A DNA stretch of 64,000 bases from Paracoccus maritimus (GTDB lineage Bacteria > Pseudomonadota > Alphaproteobacteria > Rhodobacterales > Rhodobacteraceae). Position 1 is the first letter of the stretch; the number at the start of each line of letters is the position of its first letter. Positions 9,028 to 20,254 of the stretch are shown here, in pieces. The translations under genes were made by a program, and so were the position numbers. The notes below the pieces were generated by a model. It was not told where the DNA came from. It did not search any database and saw only the letters and a program-made list of their open reading frames with translations. The DNA lies in NCBI RefSeq assembly GCF_025195095.1, contig NZ_JANAVZ010000003.1:310001-374000 (forward strand), read 5' to 3'.

Positions 9028-9630
9028 TCAGGCCGATGCCTCCCAGGCGGCAACGATCTGGCGGGCCTTTTCCGCCACCGTCGCAGCGCTGTCGCCCGGC
9101 CGATACAGCGCCGAGCCGATTCCGAACCCGGCTGCACCCGCGCGTCTCCATTCGGCCATGTTCTGGGCCGTCACGCCGCCCACCGCGTAAAGCGGCAGGT
9201 CAGGCGGCAGAACGGCCCGCATCGCTCGCAGCCCGACGGGCCCGATCAATTCACCGGGAAACAGCTTCAGCGCATCCGCCCCGGCAGCGACTGCCGCAAA
9301 GGCTTCGGTCGGCGTCATCACACCGGGATAGCTGGTCAACCCGGCGGTCTTGCTGGCGCGGATCACCGCAGGATCGCAGTTCGGCGACACGATCAGAGTG
9401 GCCCCCGTCGCGGCGACCTCGTGCACCTGCGCGACATCCAGAACCGTGCCCGCGCCGATCCGCGCAAGCCTGCCGAAGCGCGCCTGCAGCGTGGCGATGC
9501 TGGCCAGCGGCTGCGGCGAATTCAAGGGCACCTCGATCATCGTGATTCCGGCATCGACCAGTGCCTGCCCGACGCCCTGGGCGTCCGCCGGTGTCAGGCC
9601 GCGAAGAATGGCAATCAGCTTGCGTGTCAT
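9028..9630 (-). CDS. dgoA: 2-dehydro-3-deoxy-6-phosphogalactonate aldolase
   Basis: A 200-residue class I aldolase of the KDPG/KDPGal family, cleaving 2-keto-3-deoxy-6-phosphogalactonate to pyruvate and glyceraldehyde 3-phosphate. The Schiff-base lysine is K122 in ADALKLFPGE; the catalytic glutamate is in MIEVPLNS (E33) and R10 sits in AILRG. The pairing with DgoK, with a 4-bp overlap, separates it from KDPG aldolase (Eda). The frame extends upstream to 9816, but that part is inside dgoK; the ATG at 9630 is the start. Confidence 0.93.
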   Translation of the reverse strand: MTRKLIAILRGLTPADAQGVGQALVDAGITMIEVPLNSPQPLASIATLQARFGRLARIGAGTVLDVAQVHEVAATGATLIVSPNCDPAVIRASKTAGLTSYPGVMTPTEAFAAVAAGADALKLFPGELIGPVGLRAMRAVLPPDLPLYAVGGVTAQNMAEWRRAGAAGFGIGSALYRPGDSAATVAEKARQIVAAWEASA

Positions 9631-10502
9631 TTTTGGTCTCCGATCAGCTGGCGCGCCCGGAACAACCCGGCAATCGTCGCGGCCTCGGTATCGGCAAGCG
9701 TCGTGGCGACGCCCTGCGCGGCAAGTGCACGGGCATACAGCGCGGCAACGCGCGGTGCGCCAAGCAATGCAACCTCCTGGCCCAGCCAATAGGGCTTTGC
9801 CCCGGCCAGTTCCCAACCGATCAGCAGTCCCGAAAGCCTTGACGCCGCGCTTGACGGATCCTGCGTGCCGATCAACCCGGCGGCGCGCAGCTGGAACAGC
9901 CGTCCATAGGCCCGGTGCGGCTGCGCCAGGGCTTCGGCCAGCCCCGCATCGAAGGCCGCATCGTCACCCGGTTCGCCCAGGCTGTGACGCAGCACCGACT
10001 GACCGGCCAGCAGCCCGAACAGTTCGCCGGTCATGAAGCTTTGGAAATGGCAGATCTCGCCGGCCGAGATACGCGCCCATTTCGTGTGTGTGCCGGGCAG
10101 GCAGACCACACCGTCAAAGTCAGGCCGAGCAGCCAGCATTCCGGCAATCTGGGTTTCCTCGCCGCGCATCACGTCAGGCGGATCGTTCTGACTGACACCG
10201 CAGACGATCCAGACCCGTCGCCCCGGCACCTGGACCAGATGCGGCGCGGCTGCCACGGGAACGGATTGATAGGGTGCCTCGATCCAACCTTGCCGTGCGC
10301 CGACCATGCCGCAGGCCACAACCGGCAGACTGTCTGGCCAGCCTTCCGTGGCCTGTTCCAGAACGCCTGCAAATTCGCCTGAGGTCAGGACGCCCATGCC
10401 CTTGGCGGCTTCGCGGCGTTCGACGATCCCGGCGCCCTGCATGGCCCAGAGACGCAGATTGCTGGTGCCCCAATCGACGGCGATCCAGTCAGGTGCGGTC
10501 AT
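9627..10502 (-). CDS. dgoK: 2-dehydro-3-deoxygalactonokinase
   Basis: A 291-residue sugar-acid kinase of the DgoK family. The N-terminal phosphate loop DWGTSNLRLW is characteristic, and GTHTKWARI with FMTGELF further in are conserved family blocks. It phosphorylates 2-keto-3-deoxygalactonate, giving the substrate for DgoA, whose gene overlaps its 3' end by four bases. No galactonate dehydratase, dehydrogenase or regulator gene lies in the window, so the rest of the pathway must be elsewhere or the AEC transporter next door is unrelated. Confidence 0.93.
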   Translation of the reverse strand: MTAPDWIAVDWGTSNLRLWAMQGAGIVERREAAKGMGVLTSGEFAGVLEQATEGWPDSLPVVACGMVGARQGWIEAPYQSVPVAAAPHLVQVPGRRVWIVCGVSQNDPPDVMRGEETQIAGMLAARPDFDGVVCLPGTHTKWARISAGEICHFQSFMTGELFGLLAGQSVLRHSLGEPGDDAAFDAGLAEALAQPHRAYGRLFQLRAAGLIGTQDPSSAASRLSGLLIGWELAGAKPYWLGQEVALLGAPRVAALYARALAAQGVATTLADTEAATIAGLFRARQLIGDQK

Positions 10503-10569
10503 CGTGGTTTCCTCCGGCGCTGTTGCCGCGCCATTGCCTTGCCCGGCTGACCAGCATTAGCAGCGCAAG

Positions 10570-11286
10570 TCAACCCTGCCGGCGAAAGGTCACATAATGC
10601 GGGCTGCGCCCTTCGCGCAGGGCCTTTTGTTCATAGCGGGTGCTGATCCAGTCCGCCCAAGGCTGCGGCGTTTCGGAAACCAGATCGAACCCCGCCAGCG
10701 GCACCTGCTCCAGCGTCTGGCGCACATAGTCGGGAATGTCGGTGGCGACACGGAATTCGGCGCCCGGACGCATGATGCGGGCCAGAGGCAGCAGATGTTC
10801 GGGCGTGACGAAGCGGCGCCGGTGGTGCCGCGCCTTTGGCCACGGGTCGGGATACATCAGGAAGGCTCGGTCAAGGCTGGCATCGGGCAGCACATCCATC
10901 AGGTCGCGGGCATCGCCGGGATGAACGCTGACATTCTGGACCCCGGCGGCCCGGATCTTGCCCAGAAGCATGGCGACGCCGTTGATGAACGGCTCGCATC
11001 CGATGATGCCGATGTCAGGATAGGTGGCGGCCATGTGGACCATATGTTCGCCGCCGCCAAAGCCCACTTCCAACCAGACGGCCCTGTCGTCCCCGAAGAT
11101 CCTTGCCGGATAGATGGTCTCGCGTTCGGGGTTTTCCTGCGCGGTGATGCCGCGGGGACGCAGTTCCCCCAGATCCTCGGCCAGATAACCCTTCTGGCTG
11201 TGCCGCAGCGTCTTGCCGTGACGCCTGCCATAGAAATTGCGGCGCGGCGGATTCGGATCAAACTCGGATTTCGGTGTCTCGTTCAT
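10570..11286 (-). CDS. trmB: tRNA (guanine-N7-)-methyltransferase
   Basis: A 238-residue SAM-dependent enzyme that makes m7G46 in tRNA. The SAM-binding segment EVGFGGGEH and the family signature MYPDPWPKARHHRRR are present. The N-terminus is basic (RRNFYGRRHGK), fitting tRNA binding. The frame is open to 11379, but the ATG at 11286 gives the normal length. It stands alone between dgoK and the RNase J gene on the same strand. Confidence 0.96.
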   Translation of the reverse strand: MNETPKSEFDPNPPRRNFYGRRHGKTLRHSQKGYLAEDLGELRPRGITAQENPERETIYPARIFGDDRAVWLEVGFGGGEHMVHMAATYPDIGIIGCEPFINGVAMLLGKIRAAGVQNVSVHPGDARDLMDVLPDASLDRAFLMYPDPWPKARHHRRRFVTPEHLLPLARIMRPGAEFRVATDIPDYVRQTLEQVPLAGFDLVSETPQPWADWISTRYEQKALREGRSPHYVTFRRQG

Positions 11287-11370
11287 GGCCCGGGCATTGC
11301 CGCAACCAAGCCACGCGGTCAAGCCTTGCCACGACCCGGACACGTCCGCCGGATGCAGGCCCGCAGCATT

Positions 11371-11397
11371 CGGCGGCACGCGGATCGCGCGCCGCCG
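11371..11397 (-). terminator. Possible hairpin terminator after RNase J
   Basis: CGGCGGC (11371-11377) is complementary to GCCGCCG (11391-11397), with further GCG/CGC pairing possible in the loop. It lies just downstream of the RNase J stop on the minus strand, at the end of the nuo-birA-coaX-rnj run. There is no U-run, so this is a weak candidate. Confidence 0.3.
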
Positions 11398-11407
11398 ACC
11401 GCTTGGA

Positions 11408-13084
11408 TCAGTCGGCCATCAGCCGGCTGATGATCACGGTCACCTCGGGCTTCTTGCCGATCTCTTCCATGGCCACCTGACGGGTGATCTTGCGCACCGC
11501 CTCTTCCATCTTCCGATCGTCGGAGACGGTGCGATTATCGGCAGATTCCAGGAACTCGGCCAACTCGCCCTCGATATGTCGGGCCAGGTCGTCGCCGCCG
11601 CGCGTCCGACCGGGCAGCCCCATCAGTTCCACCCAGGCGTCGGGCAGGACGTTATCGTCCTCGTCAACGATCACGCTGACCAGCGCGTGCCCGTTCAACG
11701 CCATCCGGATGCGATCACGCACGACACCATCCATCGCGCCGATCAGCACGGTGCCGTCCAGATACAACCGGCCCGTCTCGACCTGATCGACCACCTTCAG
11801 CGTGTCGCCGGTCAAATCCATCATCATGCCGTTGACCACGATCTCGGACGTCAGACCCTTGTCGCGGGCCAGCATCATGTGTTCGCGCAGATGCAGATGC
11901 TCGCCATGCATCGGGATCACGATCTCGGGCTTCAGCAGATCGTGCAGCGCCTCGATGTCCGGGCGGTTCGCGTGCCCCGACACATGGAACAGACCGTCAT
12001 CCGCATCGAAGACGTCGACGCCCATTTCGCTGAGCGCGTTCATGATCCGGCCGACGCTGCGTTCGTTACCCGGAATGGTCTTCGAGCTGAACAGGAAACT
12101 GTCGCCTTCCTTCAGCGACAGCCCCAGATAACGTCCCCGCGACAACTGCGCGCTGGCCGCGCGGCGTTCGCCCTGGGATCCGGTGACAATCAGCATGACC
12201 TTGCCGCGCGGCATGTTGGACGCCTCGTCGGGACCGATCGTATCGGGGAAATCCGTCAGAATGCCGGTTTCCAGCCCGACCGACACCATCCGGCGCATCG
12301 CCCGCCCCAACAGGCAGACCTTGCGGCCTGACGCGATGGCCGCGTCGGCAAGGGTCTTCAGCCTTGCGATGTTGCTGGCGAAGGTGGTGGCGACCACCAT
12401 GTTCTTCTGGGCCATCACCCATTCAAGGATCGGGTTGGCCAACAGCGCCTCGGACCGGCCGGGATGGGTCGAGAAGACATTGGTCGAATCGCAGGTCAGC
12501 ACCTTGATGCCGCGCCCCTGGGCGGCGATGTCGTGCCACACGATGGGATCGAAGGCGTCGCCCACCACAGGCGTGCCGTCCAGCTTGAAATCGCCGGTAT
12601 GCACGATCCGGCCCGCCGGCGTGTCGATGATCAGCGCGGCGCTTTCCGGGATCGAGTGGCTGACCGGCACGAACTGGACATTGAAGGGACCAAGCTGCGT
12701 CACTTCGGGGCGCGGCCCGGTGATCCGCACCACGTCGGCGGGATGTCCCTGCTCTTCCAGCTTCAGACGGCACAGTGCGCCGGTGAACTGGCGCGCATAG
12801 ACCGGCACACCCAGCCTGGAATACAGATGCCCCACCGCGCCAAGGTGATCCTCGTGGCCGTGGGTGATGAAGATCGCCTCCAGCCGGTCGCGGTTCTCCT
12901 GCAGCCAGGTGATGTCGGGCATGATCAGGTCGATGCCCGGCGCACTGTCCATGTCGCCGAAGGTCACCCCCAGATCGACCAGGATCAGCCTTTCCTTGCC
13001 CGGCGCGCCATATCCATAGACATAGGCGTTCATGCCGATTTCGCCCGCGCCGCCAAGCGGCAGATAGATCAGGCGGTCAGCCAT
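11408..13084 (-). CDS. rnj: Ribonuclease J
   Basis: A 558-residue beta-CASP metallo-beta-lactamase ribonuclease. The zinc motif HGHEDH is at residues 75-80, after a Gly-rich start (GGAGEIGMN). Family blocks such as THPGRSE and HVSGHANR follow, then the C-terminal domain. RNase J carries 5'-3' exonuclease and endonuclease activity in mRNA turnover and rRNA maturation. The start ATG at 13084 overlaps the 3' end of coaX by eight bases. The coaX-rnj pair following birA is typical of Rhodobacterales. Confidence 0.95.
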   Translation of the reverse strand: MADRLIYLPLGGAGEIGMNAYVYGYGAPGKERLILVDLGVTFGDMDSAPGIDLIMPDITWLQENRDRLEAIFITHGHEDHLGAVGHLYSRLGVPVYARQFTGALCRLKLEEQGHPADVVRITGPRPEVTQLGPFNVQFVPVSHSIPESAALIIDTPAGRIVHTGDFKLDGTPVVGDAFDPIVWHDIAAQGRGIKVLTCDSTNVFSTHPGRSEALLANPILEWVMAQKNMVVATTFASNIARLKTLADAAIASGRKVCLLGRAMRRMVSVGLETGILTDFPDTIGPDEASNMPRGKVMLIVTGSQGERRAASAQLSRGRYLGLSLKEGDSFLFSSKTIPGNERSVGRIMNALSEMGVDVFDADDGLFHVSGHANRPDIEALHDLLKPEIVIPMHGEHLHLREHMMLARDKGLTSEIVVNGMMMDLTGDTLKVVDQVETGRLYLDGTVLIGAMDGVVRDRIRMALNGHALVSVIVDEDDNVLPDAWVELMGLPGRTRGGDDLARHIEGELAEFLESADNRTVSDDRKMEEAVRKITRQVAMEEIGKKPEVTVIISRLMAD

Positions 13085-13856
13085 TGCCCATCTCCTTGTT
13101 GTAATCGTGAATCAATCTTAATCCGTGAACTGTCAGATCGTCTTCTATCGCGTCGAACAGGTCAAACCCTTGATCGAATAGTGGTGCCAACCCGCCGGTT
13201 GCGATCACCTTGATGCCGTGATCGCGTTCCTGCCGGATCCGCCGTGTAATGCCTTCAATCAGGCCGATATACCCCCAGTAGATGCCCGACTGGATACAGG
13301 CAACCGTATTGGTGCCGATGACCCGTTCCGGCATCGTGACATCGACATGCGGCAGGGCGGCGGCGGCCATGTGCAGCGCCTCGAGCGACAGGTTGACGCC
13401 GGGCGCGATAACGCCGCCGACATAGGCGCCGTCGACATCTACCACGTCGAAATTCGTCGCAGTGCCGAAATCGACCACCACGGTATTGCCGCCGTGCCGG
13501 TCAAAGGCGGCGACCGCGTTGGCCAGCCGGTCCGGACCGACCTTGGTGCCCGGATCGACGCGGGGCGCCACCGGCATCAGGCATTCAGGCTTGCCCACCA
13601 CCAGCGGACGCAGGTCGAAATAGCGGTTGCAAAGCACCCGCAGGTTGAAGACGACGCGCGGCGCGGTGGCGCTGATGATACAGCCGTCGATCTGAAGTTC
13701 GAACTTGCGCACCGCGATCAGCGTGGACAGCCAGACATAGTATTCGTCCGCCGTCCTGCGGTGATCGGTCGAGATGCGCCAATGCGACAGGAACTTGCTG
13801 CCGTCCCAGATCGAGAACACGGTGTTGGTGTTGCCGGTATCGATGCACAGCAGCAT
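13077..13856 (-). CDS. coaX: Type III pantothenate kinase
   Basis: A 259-residue ASKHA-fold pantothenate kinase, the first step of CoA synthesis from pantothenate. The N-terminal phosphate loop DTGNTNTVFSIW (from residue 6), the GPDRLANAVAA block and FGTATNFDVVD with its catalytic aspartate are present. It starts four bases after birA and overlaps the RNase J gene. panC and panB, which make its substrate, are about 31 kb away in this window. Confidence 0.95.
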   Translation of the reverse strand: MLLCIDTGNTNTVFSIWDGSKFLSHWRISTDHRRTADEYYVWLSTLIAVRKFELQIDGCIISATAPRVVFNLRVLCNRYFDLRPLVVGKPECLMPVAPRVDPGTKVGPDRLANAVAAFDRHGGNTVVVDFGTATNFDVVDVDGAYVGGVIAPGVNLSLEALHMAAAALPHVDVTMPERVIGTNTVACIQSGIYWGYIGLIEGITRRIRQERDHGIKVIATGGLAPLFDQGFDLFDAIEDDLTVHGLRLIHDYNKEMGNG

Positions 13857-13860
13857 GGAA

Positions 13861-14634
13861 TCAGGCTCCGCTGAAATGAATTTCGGCGGCGGGAATCGCC
13901 TGCCTGCCGCGTGATGTCGTCAGGATCAGCGCGCCGGTTTCGTCGATGCCGTCAAAGCGTCCGGTCATCTCGGTCCGGCCGGTCCGCGCGATGATCGTCT
14001 GGCCCAGCCTTGCGGCCCGGGCCAGCCACGCGGTCCGGATCGGCGCGAAGCCATAGGTGCGCATTTGCCACCACCAGTGCTCAAAGGCCGGAGCCAGTGC
14101 ATCCAGAACCTCGTCCGGCGTGACCGACAGTCCCGTCTCGCCCTTCAGGCTGACGGGTCGCAGCGCGCCCTGCTCGACCGATCCGGGGTCGGGCGCTGTC
14201 TCAAGATTGATGCCGATGCCGATTGCCAGCCATGTCAGCATCGACCCCGAACCAGAGCTTTCCAGCAGGATGCCGGACAGTTTGCCGCCGTTCAGAAGCA
14301 CGTCATTGGGCCATTTCAGCGACAGGTTCAGCTGAGGACCGCAAAGTGCCGTCAGCGCCTCATGGACCGCCAGCGCCGCAACGAAGGACAGCCGGGCCGC
14401 ATCTGCAGGCCCGCCGTCGGGGCGCAGCAGGAACGTCGCGGCGAAGTTTCCGGGCGGATCGGTCCATGCGCGACCGCGGCGGCCCCGACCGGCTTCCTGC
14501 CGACGCGCCATGATCCAGGCCGGACCGGCCAGGGATGGTGCCAGACGGAACGCCTCGGCATTGGTGCTGTCGACACGATCAAGAACGTGGCGCGCGACCC
14601 CATCCGGCCATGGCGCGACGTGCGGTTCAGTCAA
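13861..14634 (-). CDS. birA: Biotin--[acetyl-CoA-carboxylase] ligase
   Basis: A biotin protein ligase that activates biotin to biotinyl-AMP and attaches it to carboxylases. The GRGRRGR biotinyl-AMP loop (49-55) and KWPND (107-111) with the active-site lysine K118 are present. No N-terminal helix-turn-helix is present, so it is a ligase only, not a repressor. No ATG lies near the conserved start; the best start is a TTG at 14634, giving 257 residues and an 8-bp overlap with nuoN. Plausible clients are pyruvate carboxylase in this window and acetyl-CoA carboxylase elsewhere. Confidence 0.9.
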   Translation of the reverse strand: MTEPHVAPWPDGVARHVLDRVDSTNAEAFRLAPSLAGPAWIMARRQEAGRGRRGRAWTDPPGNFAATFLLRPDGGPADAARLSFVAALAVHEALTALCGPQLNLSLKWPNDVLLNGGKLSGILLESSGSGSMLTWLAIGIGINLETAPDPGSVEQGALRPVSLKGETGLSVTPDEVLDALAPAFEHWWWQMRTYGFAPIRTAWLARAARLGQTIIARTGRTEMTGRFDGIDETGALILTTSRGRQAIPAAEIHFSGA

Positions 14635-16150
14635 CGGCGGTCTCGGCCGGCGCCTCACCAGAGACATCGGGACCAGCGCCGTCCATTCCCGCCTCGGCGG
14701 CCGTCGCCTCAGGTCCGACCAGCGATTGCGCGGCGGTGGCGGCGGCGTCATCGACGCCCAGCATGGTGATCGCCCCCAGCAGCAGCATGGCGGCGGGAAC
14801 GACCAGCGCCAGATACTGGACCAGCCCCATGCGACTTTCGACGCCTTCGTTCTCGGCCCCGAAGAACATGTAGTAGACGATGCGCAGATAATAGAACGCA
14901 CCGATGACCGAGGCGATCACGCCCAGCACCGCAAGCCAGCTCATCCCGGCCTGCACGGCGGCGGACAGCACGCCGAACTTGGCAAAGAAGCCAAGGAAGG
15001 GCGGCACGCCGGCCAGGCTGAACATCAGGAACAGGACGGCGAATGCCTTGAGCGGTTCGGCCGAGGCAAAGCGGTTCAGGCTGGCCAGGTCGGTCACCGG
15101 CCGGCCATCGCGCTCCAGCGACAGGATGAAGGCAAAGCTGCCGACATTCATCACCGCATAGATCGCCATGTACATCAGCATCGCCTGCACGCCATAGGCT
15201 GTGCCAGCCGCAAGCCCGACAAGGGCAAAGCCCATATGCGCGATCGACGAATAGGCCATCAGACGCTTGATGTTGGTCTGACCGATCCCCGCGATCGACC
15301 CCAGAAACATCGACAGCACGGCCAGCGCCGCGATGATCTGACCCCAGTCGCCGGGCACGTTGCCGAACGCCTCGAACATCAGGCGGGCGATCAGCGCCAT
15401 CGCCGCCACCTTGGGGGCGGTGGCGAAGAACGCCGTGACCGGTGTCGGCGCCCCTTCATAGACATCGGGTGTCCACATGTGGAACGGCACCGCCGACACC
15501 TTGAAGGCAAGCCCGACCAGCAGGAACACCAGTCCGAACAGCAGCCCCAGCGACATCTGGCCCGCGGTCACGGTCGAGAAGATGCCGTCGAAGCTGGTGG
15601 TGCCGGCAAAGCCGTAAACCAACGACGCACCATAGAGCAGCATCCCAGAGCTGAGCGCACCAAGGACGAAATATTTCAGCCCGGCCTCGGACGACTTGGC
15701 GCTTTCGCGGCGCATCGCGGCCACGACGTAGAGCGACAGCGACTGCAGCTCCAAACCCATATACAGGGTCAGAAGGTCACCGGCCGAAACCATCATCATC
15801 ATGCCGACCGCGGCCAGCGTGATCAGGATCGGGAATTCGAACCGCAAAAGGCCACGCCGCTCCATGTAATCGGCGCTCATCGCAAGGACCGCAGCTGCGG
15901 AAATCAGGATCGTCACCTTGGCGAAGCGCGCGAAGGAATCGTCATGGAACATGCCGAAGAACGCCGTTGCGTCGGGCCGGTCGGCAAAACCGACATACAA
16001 CCCCACGATCAGCAGTACACCCACCGTCGTCCAAAGGATCGGGCGGGCGATGGCGTCCTTGCCCAGATAGGCCCCGGCCAGCAGCGCCGCCATGGCGTAG
16101 ATCGCCAGCAGCATCTCGGGCAAAATGGTCGAAAAATCGATCGCGGTCAT
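14627..16150 (-). CDS. nuoN: NADH-quinone oxidoreductase subunit N
   Basis: A 507-residue antiporter-like membrane subunit of complex I (Nqo14 in Paracoccus) with about 14 transmembrane helices. Family blocks such as [15 protein letters not shown] and the lysine and glutamate residues of the proton channel helices are seen. The ATG at 16150 (MTAIDFST) is the start; the frame is open further upstream into nuoM. The last 25 or so residues are an Ala/Glu-rich soluble tail. nuoM ends 10 bp upstream and birA overlaps the 3' end. Confidence 0.97.
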   Translation of the reverse strand: MTAIDFSTILPEMLLAIYAMAALLAGAYLGKDAIARPILWTTVGVLLIVGLYVGFADRPDATAFFGMFHDDSFARFAKVTILISAAAVLAMSADYMERRGLLRFEFPILITLAAVGMMMMVSAGDLLTLYMGLELQSLSLYVVAAMRRESAKSSEAGLKYFVLGALSSGMLLYGASLVYGFAGTTSFDGIFSTVTAGQMSLGLLFGLVFLLVGLAFKVSAVPFHMWTPDVYEGAPTPVTAFFATAPKVAAMALIARLMFEAFGNVPGDWGQIIAALAVLSMFLGSIAGIGQTNIKRLMAYSSIAHMGFALVGLAAGTAYGVQAMLMYMAIYAVMNVGSFAFILSLERDGRPVTDLASLNRFASAEPLKAFAVLFLMFSLAGVPPFLGFFAKFGVLSAAVQAGMSWLAVLGVIASVIGAFYYLRIVYYMFFGAENEGVESRMGLVQYLALVVPAAMLLLGAITMLGVDDAAATAAQSLVGPEATAAEAGMDGAGPDVSGEAPAETAVD

Positions 16151-16160
16151 TCTGCGTTCC

Positions 16161-17729
16161 TCAATGGCTGGCTTCGGGCTGCGTCGCGTCGGCGGTGACG
16201 GCAAGACCGTCCGTCGCCTCGTGCGGCAGCGCGTCGTGATAGCTGACCAGCAGCGCCTCGACGGCGGGGCCGGTGATGTCGGTGACCAGTCGCGGATAGA
16301 CGCCAAGCAGCAGCGTCATCGCGATCAGCGGCGCGAAGATCCAGCGTTCGCGCGGGGTCATGTCGGTGATGGTCTTCAGGCTTTCCTTGATCAGCGCGCC
16401 GAAGGTGACCCGGCGATACAGCCACAGCGCATAGGCAGCCGACAGGATCACACCCGAGGCGGCCACGAAGGCGACCCATGTATTGGCCTTGAAGGTGCCC
16501 ATCAGCGTCAGAAATTCGCCGACGAAGCCAGAGGTGCCCGGCAGGCCGACATTGGCCATCGTGAAGAACATGAAGACCAGCGCATAGACCGGCATCCGGT
16601 TCACCAGACCGCCATAGGCGTCGATCTCGCGCGTGTGCATGCGGTCATAGATGACGCCGACGCACAGGAACAGCGCGCCCGAGATGAAGCCGTGCGACAG
16701 CATCTGGAAGATCGCGCCGTCCAGTCCCTGCTGATTGGCGGCAAAGGTTCCCATCGTCACATAGCCCATATGGGCGACCGACGAATAGGCGATCAGCTTT
16801 TTCATGTCGGACTGCGCCAGCGCAACCAGCGAGGTATAGACGATGGCGATGGCCGACATCCAGAAGACCAGCGGCTGCAACAGATCAGACGCGACCGGGA
16901 ACATCGGCAGCGAAAAGCGCAGGAACCCATAGCCGCCCATCTTCAGAAGGACGGCGGCCAGCACGACCGAACCTGCCGTGGGCGCCTGAACATGCGCGTC
17001 TGGAAGCCAGGTGTGGACCGGCCACATCGGCATCTTCACCGCGAAACTGGCGAAGAATGCGACGAACAGCAGCGTCTGCATGCCGCCCACGACGGTCAAG
17101 CCAAGCACCCGCATCGTTTCGGACGGAAAGTCGAACTGCAGCAGCTGCGCGATGTCGGTGGTTCCGGCGGTGCGGACCATGGCGATCATCGCGACCAGCA
17201 TCAGGACCGAACCGAGGAAGGTATAGAGGAAGAACTTGAACGCCGCATAGATGCGGTTCTTGCCGCCCCAGATCCCGATGATCAGGAACATCGGGATCAG
17301 CCCGGCCTCGAAGAACAGGTAGAACAGGATCAGGTCCAGCGCGGTGAAGACGCCGATCATCAGCCCTTCCAGCACCAGAAAGGCGATCATGTATTCCTTG
17401 ACCCGGATCTTGACGTCCCAGGTGGACAGGATCGTCAGAGGCATCAGGAACGTGGTCAGCAGAACGAACAGGATCGAGATGCCATCGACGCCCATCTTGT
17501 AGCGCAGGCCCATGATCCAGGGGTGATCCTCGACGAACTGGAAGCTCGTGTCGGCGGGGTCGAAGCCCGCCAGAAGGAACAGCGAGATCAGAAAGGTCGC
17601 GGATGTCGCGATCAGCGCCAGCCATTTCGCGTTCTTCTGCGAGGCTGCGTCGTCGCCGCGCAGGAACAGCGCCAGGATTGCCGCCGCGACAATCGGCAGA
17701 AAGGTGATGATCGAAAGAAGGTTCGTCAT
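16161..17729 (-). CDS. nuoM: NADH-quinone oxidoreductase subunit M
   Basis: A 522-residue antiporter-like proton-pumping subunit (Nqo13). The conserved glutamate of helix 5 ([14 protein letters not shown]), the lysine-containing segment [15 protein letters not shown] and [16 protein letters not shown] are present, as is the late-helix region of the family. It is separated from nuoL by one base and from nuoN by ten, so the three large antiporter-like subunits are expressed together. Confidence 0.98.
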   Translation of the reverse strand: MTNLLSIITFLPIVAAAILALFLRGDDAASQKNAKWLALIATSATFLISLFLLAGFDPADTSFQFVEDHPWIMGLRYKMGVDGISILFVLLTTFLMPLTILSTWDVKIRVKEYMIAFLVLEGLMIGVFTALDLILFYLFFEAGLIPMFLIIGIWGGKNRIYAAFKFFLYTFLGSVLMLVAMIAMVRTAGTTDIAQLLQFDFPSETMRVLGLTVVGGMQTLLFVAFFASFAVKMPMWPVHTWLPDAHVQAPTAGSVVLAAVLLKMGGYGFLRFSLPMFPVASDLLQPLVFWMSAIAIVYTSLVALAQSDMKKLIAYSSVAHMGYVTMGTFAANQQGLDGAIFQMLSHGFISGALFLCVGVIYDRMHTREIDAYGGLVNRMPVYALVFMFFTMANVGLPGTSGFVGEFLTLMGTFKANTWVAFVAASGVILSAAYALWLYRRVTFGALIKESLKTITDMTPRERWIFAPLIAMTLLLGVYPRLVTDITGPAVEALLVSYHDALPHEATDGLAVTADATQPEASH

Positions 17730-17730
17730 G

Positions 17731-19839
17731 TCAGTGCGCGCCCCGCATCATCACCCAGATCAGCAAGCCCACGATGCCCAGAACCATCGCGAAGGCATAA
17801 TGGAACAGATATCCGGACTGAACACGTCCGGCGAACCGGGTCAGCCGCGGGATGATTCCCATGGCGACCCCGTTGATGGCGCCGTCGATAATCGCTCCGT
17901 CGCCGCCCGTCCACAGCTTGCGGCCCAGCCACCTCGTCGGACGAACGAAAATGAAGTCGTAGATCTCGTCGAAATACCACTTGTTAAGCAGGAAGCGATA
18001 CAGCACCGGTTGCTGTTCGGCCAGCTTGCGCGGCGCATCCGGGCTGCGGATGTAAAAGACCCAGGCAAGCAGCAGCCCCGCCAGCATCGCGATGAAAGGC
18101 GAAACCTTGACCCAGGCCGGGGAATGGTGTGCCTCGTCCAGGACATGATTGTCGGGATGCATGTAGATGGCACCGCCGACCGGCGCAGCGACATCCGCGG
18201 CAACCGCATGTCCGTCCTCGCCTTCGGCAGAACCTTCGGTCTCTGCGGCGGCGGAGCCGTTCTCAGGCTCGGCCTCGTCCCCGTGCCCCGCCTCGGTGCT
18301 GGCGTGAACCTCGCCATGGCCCATGTGGAAGAACTGCGCGACCTTTTCGTGGCTGCCGAAGAACGGACCGTACCAGACCATCCCGGCAAAGATCGCACCA
18401 ATGGCCAGAACCCCCAGCGGCACGGTCATGACGCGCGGGCTTTCATGGGCATGGTCGTGCGTATGCTGATCGCCGCGCGGCTTGCCGAAGAAGGTCATGA
18501 ACATCAGCCGCCAGGAATAGAAGCTGGTGAAGGCCGCGGCGATGACCAGCATCCAGAAGGCATAGGTGTTGCCGGCCCAAGCGCTTTCGATGGCCGCATC
18601 CTTGGACAGGAAGCCCGCGAAGCCGATATGGGTCAGCGGGATGCCGACGCCGGTGATCGCCAAGGTGCCGATCATCATCGCCCAGAAGGTCAGCGGGATC
18701 TTCTTGCGCAACCCGCCATAGTTCCTCATGTCCTGTTCATGGTGCATCGCGTGGATGACCGAACCCGCGCCAAGGAACAGCATTGCCTTGAAGAAGGCAT
18801 GGGTCAGCAGGTGGAACATGGCGACCGAATAGACGCCGACGCCCGCCGCCACGAACATGTAGCCAAGCTGCGAACAGGTCGAATAGGCGATCACCCGCTT
18901 GATGTCGTTCTGCACCAGGCCGACGGTCGCCGCAAAGAACGCGGTCGTCGCACCGATCACCGTCACGAAGGTCTTCGCATCAGGCGCGAATTCGAACAGC
19001 GGCGACATCCGGCAGACCAGGAACACACCCGCGGTCACCATGGTCGCGGCGTGGATCAGCGCCGAAACCGGCGTCGGACCCTCCATCGCGTCGGGAAGCC
19101 AGGTGTGCAGGAACAGCTGCGCCGATTTGCCCATTGCGCCGATGAACAGCAGCACTGCCAGAACCTCGGTCGCGGTCCAGTCGCGCCACAGGAAATGCAT
19201 TTGGGTCTGCGCCAGTTCGGGGATCTGCCCGAAGATCGCATCGAACTGGATCGAGCCGGTCATCCAGAACAGACCGAAGATCCCCAGCAGGAACCCGAAA
19301 TCGCCGACCCGGTTGACGATGAACGCCTTCATCGCGGCGGCCCCGGCCGACGGTTTCTTGTAGTAGAAGCCGATCAGCAGATACGACGCAACGCCGACGC
19401 CCTCCCAGCCGAAGAACATCTGCAGAAGGTTGTCGGCCGTAACCAGCATCAGCATCGCGAAGGTGAAGAATGACAGGTAGGCGAAGAACCGTGCCTTGTA
19501 ATGCTCGTCGTGGGTGAAGTTCTCGTCATGGGCCATGTAGCCCATCGAATACAGGTGAACCAGCGCCGAGACGGTGGTCACGACGATCAGCATGATCGCG
19601 GTCAGCCGGTCCACGCGGATCGCCCATTCGGATGCGAAATCGCCCGAGACGATCCAGTCCATCACCGGGATGTGCCGGGTCTCGCCGTCGAAACCCAGGA
19701 AGATGATCCAGGAAAAGAAGCAGGCCGCGAACAGGATGCCCGTGGTCAGATACTGCGCGCCCTTCTCGCCGATCATGCGCCATCCGAAACCGGCGATGAT
19801 CGCGCCCAGAAGCGGGGCAAACAGGATGAATTGCGCCAT
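17731..19839 (-). CDS. nuoL: NADH-quinone oxidoreductase subunit L
   Basis: A 702-residue antiporter-like subunit (Nqo12) carrying the long lateral helix that clamps the membrane arm. Family motifs [39 protein letters not shown] and [16 protein letters not shown] are intact. Between about residues 500 and 575 there is a soluble loop rich in His, Glu and Ala, with about ten histidines, longer than in E. coli NuoL. The C-terminus has the lateral helix and final transmembrane segment ([13 protein letters not shown]). Confidence 0.98.
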   Translation of the reverse strand: MAQFILFAPLLGAIIAGFGWRMIGEKGAQYLTTGILFAACFFSWIIFLGFDGETRHIPVMDWIVSGDFASEWAIRVDRLTAIMLIVVTTVSALVHLYSMGYMAHDENFTHDEHYKARFFAYLSFFTFAMLMLVTADNLLQMFFGWEGVGVASYLLIGFYYKKPSAGAAAMKAFIVNRVGDFGFLLGIFGLFWMTGSIQFDAIFGQIPELAQTQMHFLWRDWTATEVLAVLLFIGAMGKSAQLFLHTWLPDAMEGPTPVSALIHAATMVTAGVFLVCRMSPLFEFAPDAKTFVTVIGATTAFFAATVGLVQNDIKRVIAYSTCSQLGYMFVAAGVGVYSVAMFHLLTHAFFKAMLFLGAGSVIHAMHHEQDMRNYGGLRKKIPLTFWAMMIGTLAITGVGIPLTHIGFAGFLSKDAAIESAWAGNTYAFWMLVIAAAFTSFYSWRLMFMTFFGKPRGDQHTHDHAHESPRVMTVPLGVLAIGAIFAGMVWYGPFFGSHEKVAQFFHMGHGEVHASTEAGHGDEAEPENGSAAAETEGSAEGEDGHAVAADVAAPVGGAIYMHPDNHVLDEAHHSPAWVKVSPFIAMLAGLLLAWVFYIRSPDAPRKLAEQQPVLYRFLLNKWYFDEIYDFIFVRPTRWLGRKLWTGGDGAIIDGAINGVAMGIIPRLTRFAGRVQSGYLFHYAFAMVLGIVGLLIWVMMRGAH

Positions 19840-19845
19840 GATCCC

Positions 19846-20250
<405 letters not shown>

Positions 20251-20254
<4 letters not shown>

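Noticed and set aside
14510..16198. Open frame of 562 codons opposite nuoN
   Set aside because: His/Arg/Gln-rich antisense shadow of a membrane protein gene.
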